From positions 16,055-80,054 of the forward strand of contig NZ_JANJQP010000004.1 in assembly GCF_025758695.1 (NCBI RefSeq): DNA of 64,000 nucleotides. Reading direction: 5' to 3'. Below the pieces are notes generated by a model, which was given only the letters and a program-made list of their open reading frames with translations, did not search any database and was not told where the DNA came from. A program made the position numbers and the translations under genes. This document shows positions 17,530 through 25,448 of the stretch, one piece after another (position 1 is the stretch's first letter; each line of letters starts with the position of its first letter). This DNA is from Oenococcus kitaharae. GTDB taxonomy: Bacteria > Bacillota > Bacilli > Lactobacillales > Lactobacillaceae.

Positions 17530-19128
17530 GTGAGTGATAATGCTAAAAGCAGGACTCATAGGGATCATGGGTTGATTCACTATGCCAACGGGCCTTCGTT
17601 GGAAGAAATTAATGGAACTGTTACAGTCCCAAAAGGAAAGGGTTTTTGGCGGACGCTATTTGCTTATTCAGGACCAGGCGCATTAGTTGCGGTTGGCTAT
17701 ATGGATCCCGGTAACTGGTCGACTTCGATTACTGGCGGACAAAATTTTCAGTATTTACTGATGTCAACGATTCTATTATCCAGCTTGATTGCGATGCTGC
17801 TGCAGTATATGGCTGCTAAGCTAGGTATTGTCTCTCAGATGGATTTGGCCCAAGCTATCCGTGCTCGGACCAGTAAATCCCTCGGAGTTGTTTTATGGAT
17901 TATGACTGAACTTGCGATTATGGCGACCGATATCGCGGAGGTTATCGGCGCTGCGATCGCGTTGTATCTCCTGTTTCATATTCCGTTAGTCATTGCCGTC
18001 TTTATAACGGTTTTCGATGTGCTGCTGCTATTGCTGCTAACGAAAATCGGATTTAGAAAAATTGAAGCAATTGTGGTGGCTTTGATTTTAGTTATCCTAT
18101 TTGTATTTGTTTATCAAGTTGCTTTGTCAGATCCTAATTGGGCAAACGTTATTGGCGGACTAGTACCTAGCGCGAAAGCGTTTGCCAGCACACCACATAT
18201 TGGTGGCCAAACACCATTAACTGGTTCTTTGGGAATTATCGGTGCGACAGTTATGCCGCATAATCTGTATCTGCATTCAGCTATTTCGCAGACCAGAAAG
18301 ATTGATCATAATGATGAAGAAGATGTTGCAAGAACGGTTCGTTTTTCCAGTTGGGATTCTAATATTCAATTAACAGCTGCTTTCTTTGTTAATGCACTGT
18401 TGCTAATCATGGGTGTCGCAGTCTTTAAGTCTGGTGCTGTTAAGGATCCTTCTTTCTTTGGTTTATTCCAGGCTTTATCTGATACTTCGACTCTGAGTAA
18501 CGGTATTTTAATTAGTGTTGCAAAGACTGGTATTTTATCAACTTTGTTCGCTGTGGCTTTGCTTGCTTCTGGTCAAAATTCTACTATTACCGGTACGTTG
18601 ACCGGTCAGGTTATCATGGAAGGCTTCGTCCATATGAAGATGCCTCTATGGCTGCGTCGTTTGGTAACACGTTTAATTTCTGTTATTCCTGTTCTAATCT
18701 GTGTATCAATGACCAGTGGTGAAAGTGCCATTGCCGAACATGAGGCTTTGAACACGTTAATGAATAACTCACAAGTTTTCTTGGCCTTTGCGTTGCCATT
18801 CTCAATGCTGCCTTTGTTAATGTTTACGGATAGCAATATTGAAATGGGTACGCGTTTTAGGAACGCAGCGTGGGTCAAAGTTCTTGGTTGGATTTCTGTT
18901 GTAAGTTTGACTTTCTTGAACCTGCTGAATTTGCCTGGCAATGATGGCCAGATTGCTGCTTTCTTTGGTGATAATGCCTCTAAAAGTGAATTAACATTAG
19001 CAAATATCATCGCTTGGGTGCTGATTGTTGCTATCTTAGCTTTGCTGGCATGGACTATTTATGAAATCATGAAGGGCAACAGGCGCTATCGTCTTGAACA
19101 TCCTGCAGCAGAAGTTAGCGCTGAATAA
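17530..19128 (+). CDS. mntH: Nramp-family Mn2+/H+ symporter
   Basis: A 532-residue importer of Mn2+ (and Fe2+) with 11-12 transmembrane helices. The metal-site motifs are conserved: DPGNW in the first helix (GYMDPGNWSTSITGG) and MPHNLYLHS in the sixth. The GTG at 17530 follows GAGAGGTGG at a suitable distance; a TTG at 17524 is an equally possible start, and the longer frame from 17473 has no ribosome site. The gene stands alone after a 289-nt region holding the conserved leader element. Lactic acid bacteria use high cytoplasmic Mn as a peroxide and superoxide defence, which fits the shared element before ahpC. Confidence 0.93.
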   Translation: MSDNAKSRTHRDHGLIHYANGPSLEEINGTVTVPKGKGFWRTLFAYSGPGALVAVGYMDPGNWSTSITGGQNFQYLLMSTILLSSLIAMLLQYMAAKLGIVSQMDLAQAIRARTSKSLGVVLWIMTELAIMATDIAEVIGAAIALYLLFHIPLVIAVFITVFDVLLLLLLTKIGFRKIEAIVVALILVILFVFVYQVALSDPNWANVIGGLVPSAKAFASTPHIGGQTPLTGSLGIIGATVMPHNLYLHSAISQTRKIDHNDEEDVARTVRFSSWDSNIQLTAAFFVNALLLIMGVAVFKSGAVKDPSFFGLFQALSDTSTLSNGILISVAKTGILSTLFAVALLASGQNSTITGTLTGQVIMEGFVHMKMPLWLRRLVTRLISVIPVLICVSMTSGESAIAEHEALNTLMNNSQVFLAFALPFSMLPLLMFTDSNIEMGTRFRNAAWVKVLGWISVVSLTFLNLLNLPGNDGQIAAFFGDNASKSELTLANIIAWVLIVAILALLAWTIYEIMKGNRRYRLEHPAAEVSAE

Positions 19129-19160
19129 TAAATTAATCTCTTCAAGCGAAAATTAGATTA

Positions 19161-19189
19161 TTATTTCCGTGATGATACACGGATATAAT
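19161..19189 (+). promoter_or_regulatory. usp promoter with dyad in its spacer
   Basis: TTATTT and TATAAT (19184-19189) are 17 bp apart. The spacer is almost entirely a dyad, TCCGTG-ATGATA-CACGGA (19166-19183). A repressor or activator site in this position is plausible, and the same hairpin could also form in RNA from an upstream promoter. Confidence 0.5.
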
Positions 19190-19233
19190 ATGACCTAGGA
19201 GTAGGAAATTGTCTCAGAAAGGATGATGTAAAA

Positions 19234-19680
19234 ATGTCTGAAAAACCAGTGGACAAGGTTTTTAACCGGATTCTGGTTGGTGTTGATGACTCAGCGGACG
19301 CTCAATTAGCTTTCCAGTATGCTGTACGAAGAGCTGCTAAGGACGGCGCTGTCTTGATCATTACATCGATTTTGGAAAACGATGAAATGAATGTGTACCA
19401 AGCTTTAACAAAGGATTATGTGCATGGCGAGCGTGATGAATTGGAAGAGCATCTTAAACAATATCGCGATATTGCTGTGGCAGGCGGCGTTAAAAAAGTG
19501 GAAATGATCGTTGATGAAGGCGATGCAGGTGAAACTATTGTCAAGAACGTGATTCCAGCTGCCAATGCTGATCTGCTTGTTATCGGCTCTTTGTCAAAGA
19601 GGGGAATCAGCAAGTATTTTGGTTCTCAAGCTGCCTATATGGCTAAGTACTCACCGATTTCTGTGCTCATTATTCGATAA
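19234..19680 (+). CDS. Universal stress protein, UspA family
   Basis: A 148-residue single-domain Usp protein. The fold is recognisable from FNRILVGVDDSADAQLAFQYAVRRA at the start and from DLLVIGSLSKRGISKYFGS with SVLIIR at the end. The glycine-rich ATP loop (G-x2-G-x9-G-S) is incomplete: the first glycine spacing differs, so ATP binding is uncertain. AAAGGATGATG precedes the ATG. It has its own promoter and terminator between mntH and the VIT genes. The exact role is unknown; position suggests metal or oxidative stress. Confidence 0.88.
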   Translation: MSEKPVDKVFNRILVGVDDSADAQLAFQYAVRRAAKDGAVLIITSILENDEMNVYQALTKDYVHGERDELEEHLKQYRDIAVAGGVKKVEMIVDEGDAGETIVKNVIPAANADLLVIGSLSKRGISKYFGSQAAYMAKYSPISVLIIR

Positions 19681-19703
19681 AAAACAAAAAATTTGAAAGC
19701 GCG

Positions 19704-19730
19704 AAAATGGATCTTTGAATCCGTTTTTTT
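19704..19730 (+). terminator. Terminator after usp
   Basis: AAAATGGAT (19704-19712) pairs with ATCCGTTTT (19719-19727, one G-U) around CTTTGA, with a T-run to 19730. Confidence 0.8.
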
Positions 19731-19752
19731 ATAAACTAGATGGGACTTTAAC

Positions 19753-20433
19753 ATGAACTTAGCTGAAAAAATTAATGTTATTCGTGCGAGTGTCATGGGT
19801 GCTAATGATGGCATTATCTCAGTAGCAGGTATTGTGCTCGGTGTTTTCGCTGCGACCAGCGAACGTACCAACAGCAATTGGGCAATTTTAATCGCCGGTT
19901 TTGCCGGTACACTTGCCGGTATGATTTCAATGGCTGCCGGGGAATATGTATCTGTGCATGGACAGCGTGATGCTGAAAATGCGGCTATTCAATTTGAGAG
20001 CGTTTTAAATAAAGAAAATATGGGTCAGCAGATCATGGCTGTCGAACAAGATTTAGAGACTCAGCAAATTTCCCACGGTTTGGCTCACCAAGCTGCCTTG
20101 GAGATGATGCAAAATAAACCAATCGAAACGGCGGTTCGCGTTAAACACGGTTTTAGCATGGACAATCAGATTAGCCCTTATTATGCCGCTGCTGCCTCTT
20201 TTATTAGTTTTCCCTTGGGTGCTTGTTTGCCCATGGCGGCGATTCTGCTGGTTCCTAAAGTCATGAAGATTGCATCCACGTATACGGGTGTTTTAATTGC
20301 CCTTGTTTTGACCGGTTTTTTTGCAGCTAAAATCGGTAATGCCAACGTCAAAAATGGTATTACTCGCAATGTTGTGGCTGGCCTCTTCACGATGACGGCA
20401 ACGTATTTGATTGGAGGGCTATTCGGTAGATAA
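19753..20433 (+). CDS. VIT family Fe2+/Mn2+ transporter, copy 1
   Basis: A 226-residue membrane protein of the VIT1/CCC1 family. Family signatures include IRASVMGANDGIISVAGIVLG near residue 10 and AGMISMAAGEYVSVHGQRDAE near residue 55, then a helical cytoplasmic hairpin and three C-terminal helices. Family members export ferrous iron or manganese from the cytoplasm. The ribosome site is weak. Its stop codon shares a base with the next gene, which is a paralogue, so both are made together and could form a heterodimer. Protein identity between the two is clear in the N-terminal and glycine-rich motifs but otherwise modest. Confidence 0.92.
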   Translation: MNLAEKINVIRASVMGANDGIISVAGIVLGVFAATSERTNSNWAILIAGFAGTLAGMISMAAGEYVSVHGQRDAENAAIQFESVLNKENMGQQIMAVEQDLETQQISHGLAHQAALEMMQNKPIETAVRVKHGFSMDNQISPYYAAAASFISFPLGACLPMAAILLVPKVMKIASTYTGVLIALVLTGFFAAKIGNANVKNGITRNVVAGLFTMTATYLIGGLFGR

Positions 20434-21134
20434 TGTTCAACCTTGCAATTAAAAATAAAAACAAAAATCAACAAAGTCTCGAACAGAAAATGAATTCTGT
20501 CCGTGCTGGCGTTCTAGGATCCAACGATGGTATTTTGACGGTTGTTGGCGTCTTGTTTTCGACGGCTGCAGCTACAACTGATAATTTTATTATCTTGATA
20601 GCGGGATTTGCCGATCTGCTTGCCTGTGCGTTTTCAATGGCTGCCGGCGAATATGCCTCTGTGTCTGCACAAAGAGAAACAGAAAGGGCTGTTGTTGGCA
20701 GCGAGCAGAAGCGGATCAATACAGATAAGAATTATTCGCGCCGTATTATCATAGCTGGCTATGTTAAAAGAGGTGTTAGCCAAATAACGGCCGAAAAGAT
20801 CGCCAATGAGCTGATTGCCAAACACGAAATTGTCTCGGTTGTCTATGAGAAATATACGCTTAAAATTGGTGAGTATGTTAATCCATGGGATGCAGCCATT
20901 AGTTCTTTGTTCAGTGCAGGCTTAGGCGGTATCTTTCCACTAGCGGCGATGTTCTTTTTGCCAGCCGGCGCGAAATTTGTTGGTACAATTTTGGCAACTA
21001 CTTTAGCTGTCGCCATCACGGGTAGTTTGTCAGCTATTCTAGGAAAATCGGATTTGAGAGCAGCTGTGGTCCGAAACGTGGTTATCGGATTAATTACAGT
21101 TGCCATCCATTATTACGTTGGTAAATTGTTTTGA
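20433..21134 (+). CDS. VIT family Fe2+/Mn2+ transporter, copy 2
   Basis: A 233-residue paralogue of the preceding gene, with the same layout: VRAGVLGSNDGILTVVGVLF near residue 25, CAFSMAAGEYASVSAQRETE near residue 70, a charged helical hairpin and three C-terminal helices. The N-terminus is about 15 residues longer and polar. Translation starts at an ATG overlapping the first copy's stop (TAATG). As a tandem pair in lactic acid bacteria these are annotated as iron or manganese exporters; the balance with MntH upstream would set cytoplasmic Mn/Fe levels. Confidence 0.92.
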   Translation: MFNLAIKNKNKNQQSLEQKMNSVRAGVLGSNDGILTVVGVLFSTAAATTDNFIILIAGFADLLACAFSMAAGEYASVSAQRETERAVVGSEQKRINTDKNYSRRIIIAGYVKRGVSQITAEKIANELIAKHEIVSVVYEKYTLKIGEYVNPWDAAISSLFSAGLGGIFPLAAMFFLPAGAKFVGTILATTLAVAITGSLSAILGKSDLRAAVVRNVVIGLITVAIHYYVGKLF

Positions 21135-21144
21135 TGATAGTATT

Positions 21145-21177
21145 AAAAAAACAGTTCTCTATTGGGAACTGTTTTTT
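21145..21177. terminator. Bidirectional terminator between VIT2 and ahpF-like gene
   Basis: AAAAAACAGTTC and GAACTGTTTTTT form a 12-bp stem with an 8-nt loop and A/T runs on both sides. It serves both convergent units. Confidence 0.88.
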
Positions 21178-21195
21178 ATTCATTCAATATATGCT

Positions 21196-22869
21196 CTATG
21201 CTTGTTGTTGACATAAATCAATAATTTGATTCAAGGTCTGGCTGCCAAAAGTAACATCGCCTTCATTAATCATAAAAGCGGGCACACTCATGATTTTTTT
21301 GGATTTTCTAAAATCAGGAAAGAGCTGCAAATCAATCATTTCAGCCGTTATTTTGGGATTAAGAGCAGCGATTCTTTGACTGGCCGCCACGACATCGGGA
21401 CAAAAATGACAAGTCAGAGACACACCTATTTGCAGATGCATAGCCGGTAACGCTTTAATTTGGTCAACTAGTTTTGTGTCAATACTTTGACCTGGTCCTG
21501 CCAAATTATAGATCGCTAGGACAATTGAATTCAATTCATGTCCAGTTGGAATCCCGCTAAAACGAATGCCACTGTCCTGTTTTTTGTTGTCCAATAAAAT
21601 TAAAGCCGGTAAACGTTTATCAGCAGTAGCAGTGCTTGTCTCCTGTTGGACTGACAGGTGTGCTGGATCTAATGCACTTAATTCTTTTGTGAAACTCAGT
21701 AATTGCCTGCTCTTAGCTGAATCGTCTGTCAGTACCAACAGAGTTACTTCTTGATTTAGGCGCGCAAACAGCGCTTTCAATTGTGCTTTGATTTCATCAG
21801 GGAACCAAGTCCCTGCATGAGCCGGTGCAAGCGGTGCTTTTTCTTCTTCAGAATCTAGGGTAGCTTGTTGTGTGATCGAACTGACGGGCCTCTGCTTTTT
21901 AGCCGCTTTGATTGGAATCCCCAGCTGTCTTTTTTGTTCAATGACATAATTTTCAGCCGATGTGGCAGCTAAAGCACCATCGGCAGCCGCGGTAACAATC
22001 TGGCGAAGCGGCTTTGCCAAGAGGTCGCCAGCTGCAAAAACGCCTGGTAAATTAGTCTGCAGGCGCGCATTTGTCAATACATAACCGTCGGCATCGGTTT
22101 CTAAAACATCTTTGATCTGCTCGCTATTGGCTTTTGTACCGACAAAAACGAACACACCAAAAGTCTCATCACCATCAGTCAAGTGATAAGTGGTGCTTTG
22201 ACCAGTTTTTCGATTGAACAATTCCGCTTCTTTTAAGAAGGTATCCCCGGATACTTTCCTTAAGACTGTATTGTATTGAATGTCAATTTTTGGATTGCCA
22301 ATGGCACGCTGGGCCGTCAGGCTAGCACAGGTAAACTGCGACCCACGCACTAATATTGTGACATGGCGGCCGAAACGACTGAGATAGTCAGCTTCTTCGG
22401 CCGCTGAATAGCCGCCGCCGACAACAAAGATTTGCAAACCGCTGAATAATTCACCATCACAAGTTGAACAGTAAGCAACACCGTGGCCTCGGTACTTATC
22501 TTCGCCCTCAAAACCGGCTTTTTTGGGATTGGCACCAGTTGCAAAAATAACGCTGCGGGCAAAATAATCTTGTTGACCGTGCAAAACCTTGATCTCTTGA
22601 TTCAAGTCCATGCTTTGGATATCATCTTTGACGATTGGAACGCGAAATTCATCGATCTGTTTTTGCATTAAACTGATTAATTTACTACCGTCAATGTCGG
22701 CCACAGCTGGATAATTCCAAACAGTTGAGGTAGTGGTGACTTGTCCGCCAACCTGGTCCTTTTCGATGACCATCGTATCCAGGGCGGCTCTGCCGGCATA
22801 AATGCCAGCCGTTAAACCCGCTGGGCCGGCACCAATAATGATCGTATCGTAAATATGCTTTGGATTCAT
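21196..22869 (-). CDS. AhpF-like peroxiredoxin reductase with swapped domain order
   Basis: A 557-residue flavoprotein. Residues 1-315 are a thioredoxin-reductase module: FAD motif GAGPAG (13-18), redox pair Cys134/Cys137 in YCSTCDGE, NAD(P)H motif GGGYSAAEE (151-159) and FAAGDLLAKPLRQ (278-290). A Lys/Gln-rich linker is followed by about 200 residues with two thioredoxin-like units; the second carries Cys487/Cys490 (TCHFCPD), as in the N-terminal domain of classical AhpF. So the domain order is reversed compared with E. coli AhpF. It lies 15 nt after ahpC and should pass electrons from NAD(P)H to that peroxiredoxin. Confidence 0.88.
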   Translation of the reverse strand: MNPKHIYDTIIIGAGPAGLTAGIYAGRAALDTMVIEKDQVGGQVTTTSTVWNYPAVADIDGSKLISLMQKQIDEFRVPIVKDDIQSMDLNQEIKVLHGQQDYFARSVIFATGANPKKAGFEGEDKYRGHGVAYCSTCDGELFSGLQIFVVGGGYSAAEEADYLSRFGRHVTILVRGSQFTCASLTAQRAIGNPKIDIQYNTVLRKVSGDTFLKEAELFNRKTGQSTTYHLTDGDETFGVFVFVGTKANSEQIKDVLETDADGYVLTNARLQTNLPGVFAAGDLLAKPLRQIVTAAADGALAATSAENYVIEQKRQLGIPIKAAKKQRPVSSITQQATLDSEEEKAPLAPAHAGTWFPDEIKAQLKALFARLNQEVTLLVLTDDSAKSRQLLSFTKELSALDPAHLSVQQETSTATADKRLPALILLDNKKQDSGIRFSGIPTGHELNSIVLAIYNLAGPGQSIDTKLVDQIKALPAMHLQIGVSLTCHFCPDVVAASQRIAALNPKITAEMIDLQLFPDFRKSKKIMSVPAFMINEGDVTFGSQTLNQIIDLCQQQA

Positions 22870-22884
22870 TACTGTTTGTCCTGT

Positions 22885-23448
22885 TTAAATCTTGCCAACC
22901 AAATCAAGGCTTGGTGTGATTGAATCTTCGCCAGGATGCCAGTTTGCCGGGCAGACTTTATCACCGTGTTCAGCAACGAACTGCGCAGCTTCTAGTGTCC
23001 TGAGAATTTCCGCTGCATTGCGGCCGATGCCCATGTCGTTGATTGTGTAAGACCTGATCTTGCCTGCAGGGTCAATAATGAAAACGCCGCGAAAAGCTTG
23101 GCCAGCATCTTCATCTAAGACTTCAAAGAAACGCGCTAATTTGCCAGCGGGATCAGCCAGCATCGGATACTGGACTTTTCCGATCGTATCGGTTGCCTCT
23201 GCCCAGGCTTTGTGGACAAATTCACTGTCTTCAGATACGGAATAGATTTCTGCGTTGGCTTTTTTAAAGGCTTCATAATGATCTTGCAGATCTCCTAATT
23301 CTGTCGGGCAGACGAAAGAAAAATCAGCTGGGTAAAAGAAGAAGATGGACCATTTGCCAAGAATGTTTTTCTTCGTTACCTCTTTAACCTTGCCTTGCTG
23401 ATAGGCGTTGACCTTAAAATCGGCTATTTCATTATTAATAAAATTCAT
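22885..23448 (-). CDS. ahpC: Peroxiredoxin AhpC (alkyl hydroperoxide reductase)
   Basis: A 187-residue typical two-Cys peroxiredoxin that reduces H2O2 and organic peroxides. The peroxidatic Cys is Cys47 in ADFSFVCPTE and the resolving Cys is Cys166 in KVCPANWHPG. The ATG at 23448 is preceded by GAGGAG; a frame reading back to 23478 adds 10 residues across that ribosome site and is rejected. It is first of a two-gene unit with the AhpF-like reductase. The roughly 150-nt leader contains copy B of the conserved element shared with mntH and then a possible terminator, so control by attenuation is conceivable. Confidence 0.95.
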   Translation of the reverse strand: MNFINNEIADFKVNAYQQGKVKEVTKKNILGKWSIFFFYPADFSFVCPTELGDLQDHYEAFKKANAEIYSVSEDSEFVHKAWAEATDTIGKVQYPMLADPAGKLARFFEVLDEDAGQAFRGVFIIDPAGKIRSYTINDMGIGRNAAEILRTLEAAQFVAEHGDKVCPANWHPGEDSITPSLDLVGKI

Positions 23449-23467
23449 GTTCGGATCTCCTCTTAAT

Positions 23468-23500
23468 GAAGTCCACAAAAACCGGCAGAAAAAATCGGTC
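23468..23500 (-). terminator. Possible attenuator in ahpC leader
   Basis: On the minus strand ACCG and CGGT pair around ATTTTTTCTGC and are followed by TTTTG, with AAAACC/GGTTTT as an alternative pairing. It lies between the conserved hairpin and the ahpC ribosome site. The stem is short, so this is tentative. Confidence 0.3.
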
Positions 23501-23538
23501 GGGTTTTAAACAGACATCATAACTCAAATTAACTATTC

Positions 23539-23589
23539 CTTATTTATCAAAATCTGTCACTCCACTTGTGTGAATAGCTGATAAACAAG
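23539..23589 (-). promoter_or_regulatory. ahpC leader element, copy B of a two-copy conserved structure
   Basis: Read on the minus strand it begins CTTGTTTATCAGCTATTCAC and ends GTGACAGATTTTGATAAATA plus AG. The outer stem CTT-TTTATCA / TGATAAA-AAG, the internal segments GCTAT and TGACAGAT, and an inner stem around ACAA all match copy A before mntH. Where copy A has a C-G pair in the inner stem, this copy has U-G, so pairing is kept. It starts 14 nt after the shared TATAGT box, so it would be at the 5' end of the ahpC mRNA. Confidence 0.6.
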
Positions 23590-23603
23590 ATCTAGCTAAA
23601 TCG

Positions 23604-23617
23604 ACTATACACTAAAA
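23604..23617 (-). promoter_or_regulatory. Conserved promoter segment before ahpC
   Basis: TTTTAGTGTATAGT on the minus strand, identical to 17328-17341. Its first four T residues are also the tail of the terminator of the upstream HD-hydrolase gene, so only TTAGTGTATAGT is an independent match. Confidence 0.55.
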
Positions 23618-23639
23618 AACATCACTCGGAGATGCTTTT
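23614..23639 (-). terminator. Terminator after HD hydrolase gene
   Basis: On the minus strand AAAAGCATC pairs with GATGTTTTT (one G-U) around TCCGAGT, followed by T. It insulates ahpC from the upstream gene. Confidence 0.7.
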
Positions 23640-23644
23640 GTCAT

Positions 23645-24937
23645 TTAATAAGTTTTCTTGTATTTAAGATATAAATCATTCACTTCTTTGTCGGCCAGCA
23701 GTTCTCTAGGGAAGAAGAAACGACGGTCAATCGATTCTTTGCCATTGATTGCTGCAACGAGCGGGCTTAGCTGAGACAGCTCGGCTTGTTCGCCATTAGG
23801 GTATACGAATTTAATACCTTCTTCACCTGTCTTTGGCGAGTAGCTTTCATAAGGAAGGTCAGTTGCATCGTTTTCGCCGGTATAATATTTTGGATCAAAA
23901 CCTAGGGCCACAATTTTCTGTTTGATGTCGGCCAGCAGCGGTTTGGTTTGGGCGTTTAATACCATTGATTTAAGCGGCTTGCGGTCCAAGAATCTTTTAG
24001 CTAAGTCGGCCAGCACAGGATCGTCTGCATTCTGCCAAATATTGAAGGCTGTATTGAAAACAGAGTCATCCAACGCAATATAATCCTGGACATCGATCTT
24101 GTTTTTTAAGGAAAATATCGGCTTTAATAATTGGAAGAAAATCGGATTATCGGGATTCTGGTCAAATAGTTCCTGTGCCCGCATCAGCAGATTTTCCAAA
24201 ACGACTTCCATGCCGCGGGACACCGGATGGAAATAAACCTGCAGATACATTTGATAACGTGAAATGACATAGTCCTCAATTGAGTGAACGCCGGCAATGT
24301 CAAAGGCAAAGCCATCTTTGACAGGTCGGATCAAGCGCAGGATTCGTTCGATATCATAACGGCCATATTCAGCACCTGTGTAGTAAGCATCTCTCAGCAG
24401 GTAGTCCATCCGGTCAGCATCTAATTGCGAACTGATTAGCTGGACGACGCGTTTATCAGGATAGGTTTTACCAATTACTGCAGCAACTTTTGCCGGAAAA
24501 TCCTTGGACACACGCCGCAAAATGGCGTTCACTTCAGTAGAGGGATCAGTAATAATTTTTTGAGTAAATTGCTCGTGTACCGTATTAAATAGGTGCTCAA
24601 ATGTATGCGAGTATGCACCGTGGCCGACATCGTGCAGTAAGGCGGCTGCCTGTACTAGCAAATCATTTTGATGTTCCCACTTTTTTTCATTAAATAATTG
24701 TTTATTGTGATCCAGCGCGTCAATCATTCTGCGAGATATTTCATAAACACCCAAAGAATGCTGGAAACGGGATTGTTCACCGCCATGAAAAACCAAATTG
24801 GCGACACCTAGGTGTTTGATGCGGCGAAGACGCTGCATTTCGTGTGAATTAATTAAATCGAGGATCACGGAATTATCAACGTGAATGAAACCAAGAATTG
24901 GGTCACGAAAGACTTTTTCAGATTTTAAACTAGTCAT
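23645..24937 (-). CDS. HD-domain phosphohydrolase (YwfO-like)
   Basis: A 430-residue HD-superfamily enzyme related to dNTP triphosphohydrolases of the SAMHD1/YwfO group. Metal-binding residues are His60 (RFQHSLGVYE), His102-Asp103 (LLHDVGHGAYSH), His106 and His111, and an Asp in SQLDADRMDYLLRDAYYTG. Length is typical of the Firmicutes group. Predicted function is hydrolysis of dNTPs or a related nucleotide; the true substrate is unsettled. A TAAAAT box sits 7 nt before the ATG with no ribosome site, making this a candidate leaderless mRNA. It is divergent from the DUF1934 gene, and the two promoters share a 47-bp gap. Confidence 0.88.
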   Translation of the reverse strand: MTSLKSEKVFRDPILGFIHVDNSVILDLINSHEMQRLRRIKHLGVANLVFHGGEQSRFQHSLGVYEISRRMIDALDHNKQLFNEKKWEHQNDLLVQAAALLHDVGHGAYSHTFEHLFNTVHEQFTQKIITDPSTEVNAILRRVSKDFPAKVAAVIGKTYPDKRVVQLISSQLDADRMDYLLRDAYYTGAEYGRYDIERILRLIRPVKDGFAFDIAGVHSIEDYVISRYQMYLQVYFHPVSRGMEVVLENLLMRAQELFDQNPDNPIFFQLLKPIFSLKNKIDVQDYIALDDSVFNTAFNIWQNADDPVLADLAKRFLDRKPLKSMVLNAQTKPLLADIKQKIVALGFDPKYYTGENDATDLPYESYSPKTGEEGIKFVYPNGEQAELSQLSPLVAAINGKESIDRRFFFPRELLADKEVNDLYLKYKKTY

Positions 24938-24984
24938 TAATTAAATTTTAGACTAATTGGTCAATAACTGTATAATTTTTAGTA
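24938..24984. promoter_or_regulatory. Divergent, near-leaderless promoters
   Basis: Minus strand: TAAAAT (24950-24945), 7 nt, ATG of the HD hydrolase. Plus strand: TAGACT (24949-24954), 16 bp, TATAAT (24971-24976), 8 nt, ATG of the DUF1934 gene. The plus -35 overlaps the minus -10. Neither gene has a Shine-Dalgarno. Confidence 0.6.
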
Positions 24985-25422
24985 ATGACAAAAGAATTTA
25001 AAACTCCGATTAATATAGAAATAACCTCAGATGTTGACCGGGCTGGTGATAAAGAAAACGTTCATCAGCAAGCCCAGGGTTCATTATTATTTAATGAAGA
25101 CCATTCCTATACGATCCTTTATGATATGGCAGGAGACCTAGTTAGATTGGAGATCGCTCCGGAAAAAACACGTACGGTCTATTTTGGCCATAATGGTAAA
25201 ACGGTGATGGTTTACGACGAAATGATGGATCAGGCCAAATCTACCTATATGAGTGATTATGGCGCGATGGATATGCTGGTCAAAACAGCAAGTGTGGATT
25301 TCGATCAGGTCGATGGGCAAGGTATGCTTCATATTAAGTATGAACTGTTCCAAAATGAGGCTTCTTTAGGAAAATTTGATTTAACCTTGCAATTTGTACC
25401 AACGGTTAGTACGATAGATTAG
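24985..25422 (+). CDS. DUF1934 (YwiB-like) beta-barrel protein
   Basis: A 145-residue protein of the DUF1934 family, predicted to form a small calycin-like beta-barrel. Recognisable parts are TPINIEITSDVDRAGDKENV at the start, then GSLLFNEDHSYTILYD and FDLTLQFVPTVSTID at the end. No signal peptide, so cytoplasmic. The function of the family is unknown. It precedes rpoE by 26 nt and is likely in the same transcript, as in related lactic acid bacteria. Translation appears leaderless: TATAAT ends 8 nt before the ATG. Confidence 0.85.
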   Translation: MTKEFKTPINIEITSDVDRAGDKENVHQQAQGSLLFNEDHSYTILYDMAGDLVRLEIAPEKTRTVYFGHNGKTVMVYDEMMDQAKSTYMSDYGAMDMLVKTASVDFDQVDGQGMLHIKYELFQNEASLGKFDLTLQFVPTVSTID

Positions 25423-25448
25423 CAGAATAGACAGGAAAAGGAATCTAA

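Noticed and set aside
20181..21106. Minus-strand frames across the VIT genes
   Set aside because: Antisense to two clear membrane-protein genes and without start signals.
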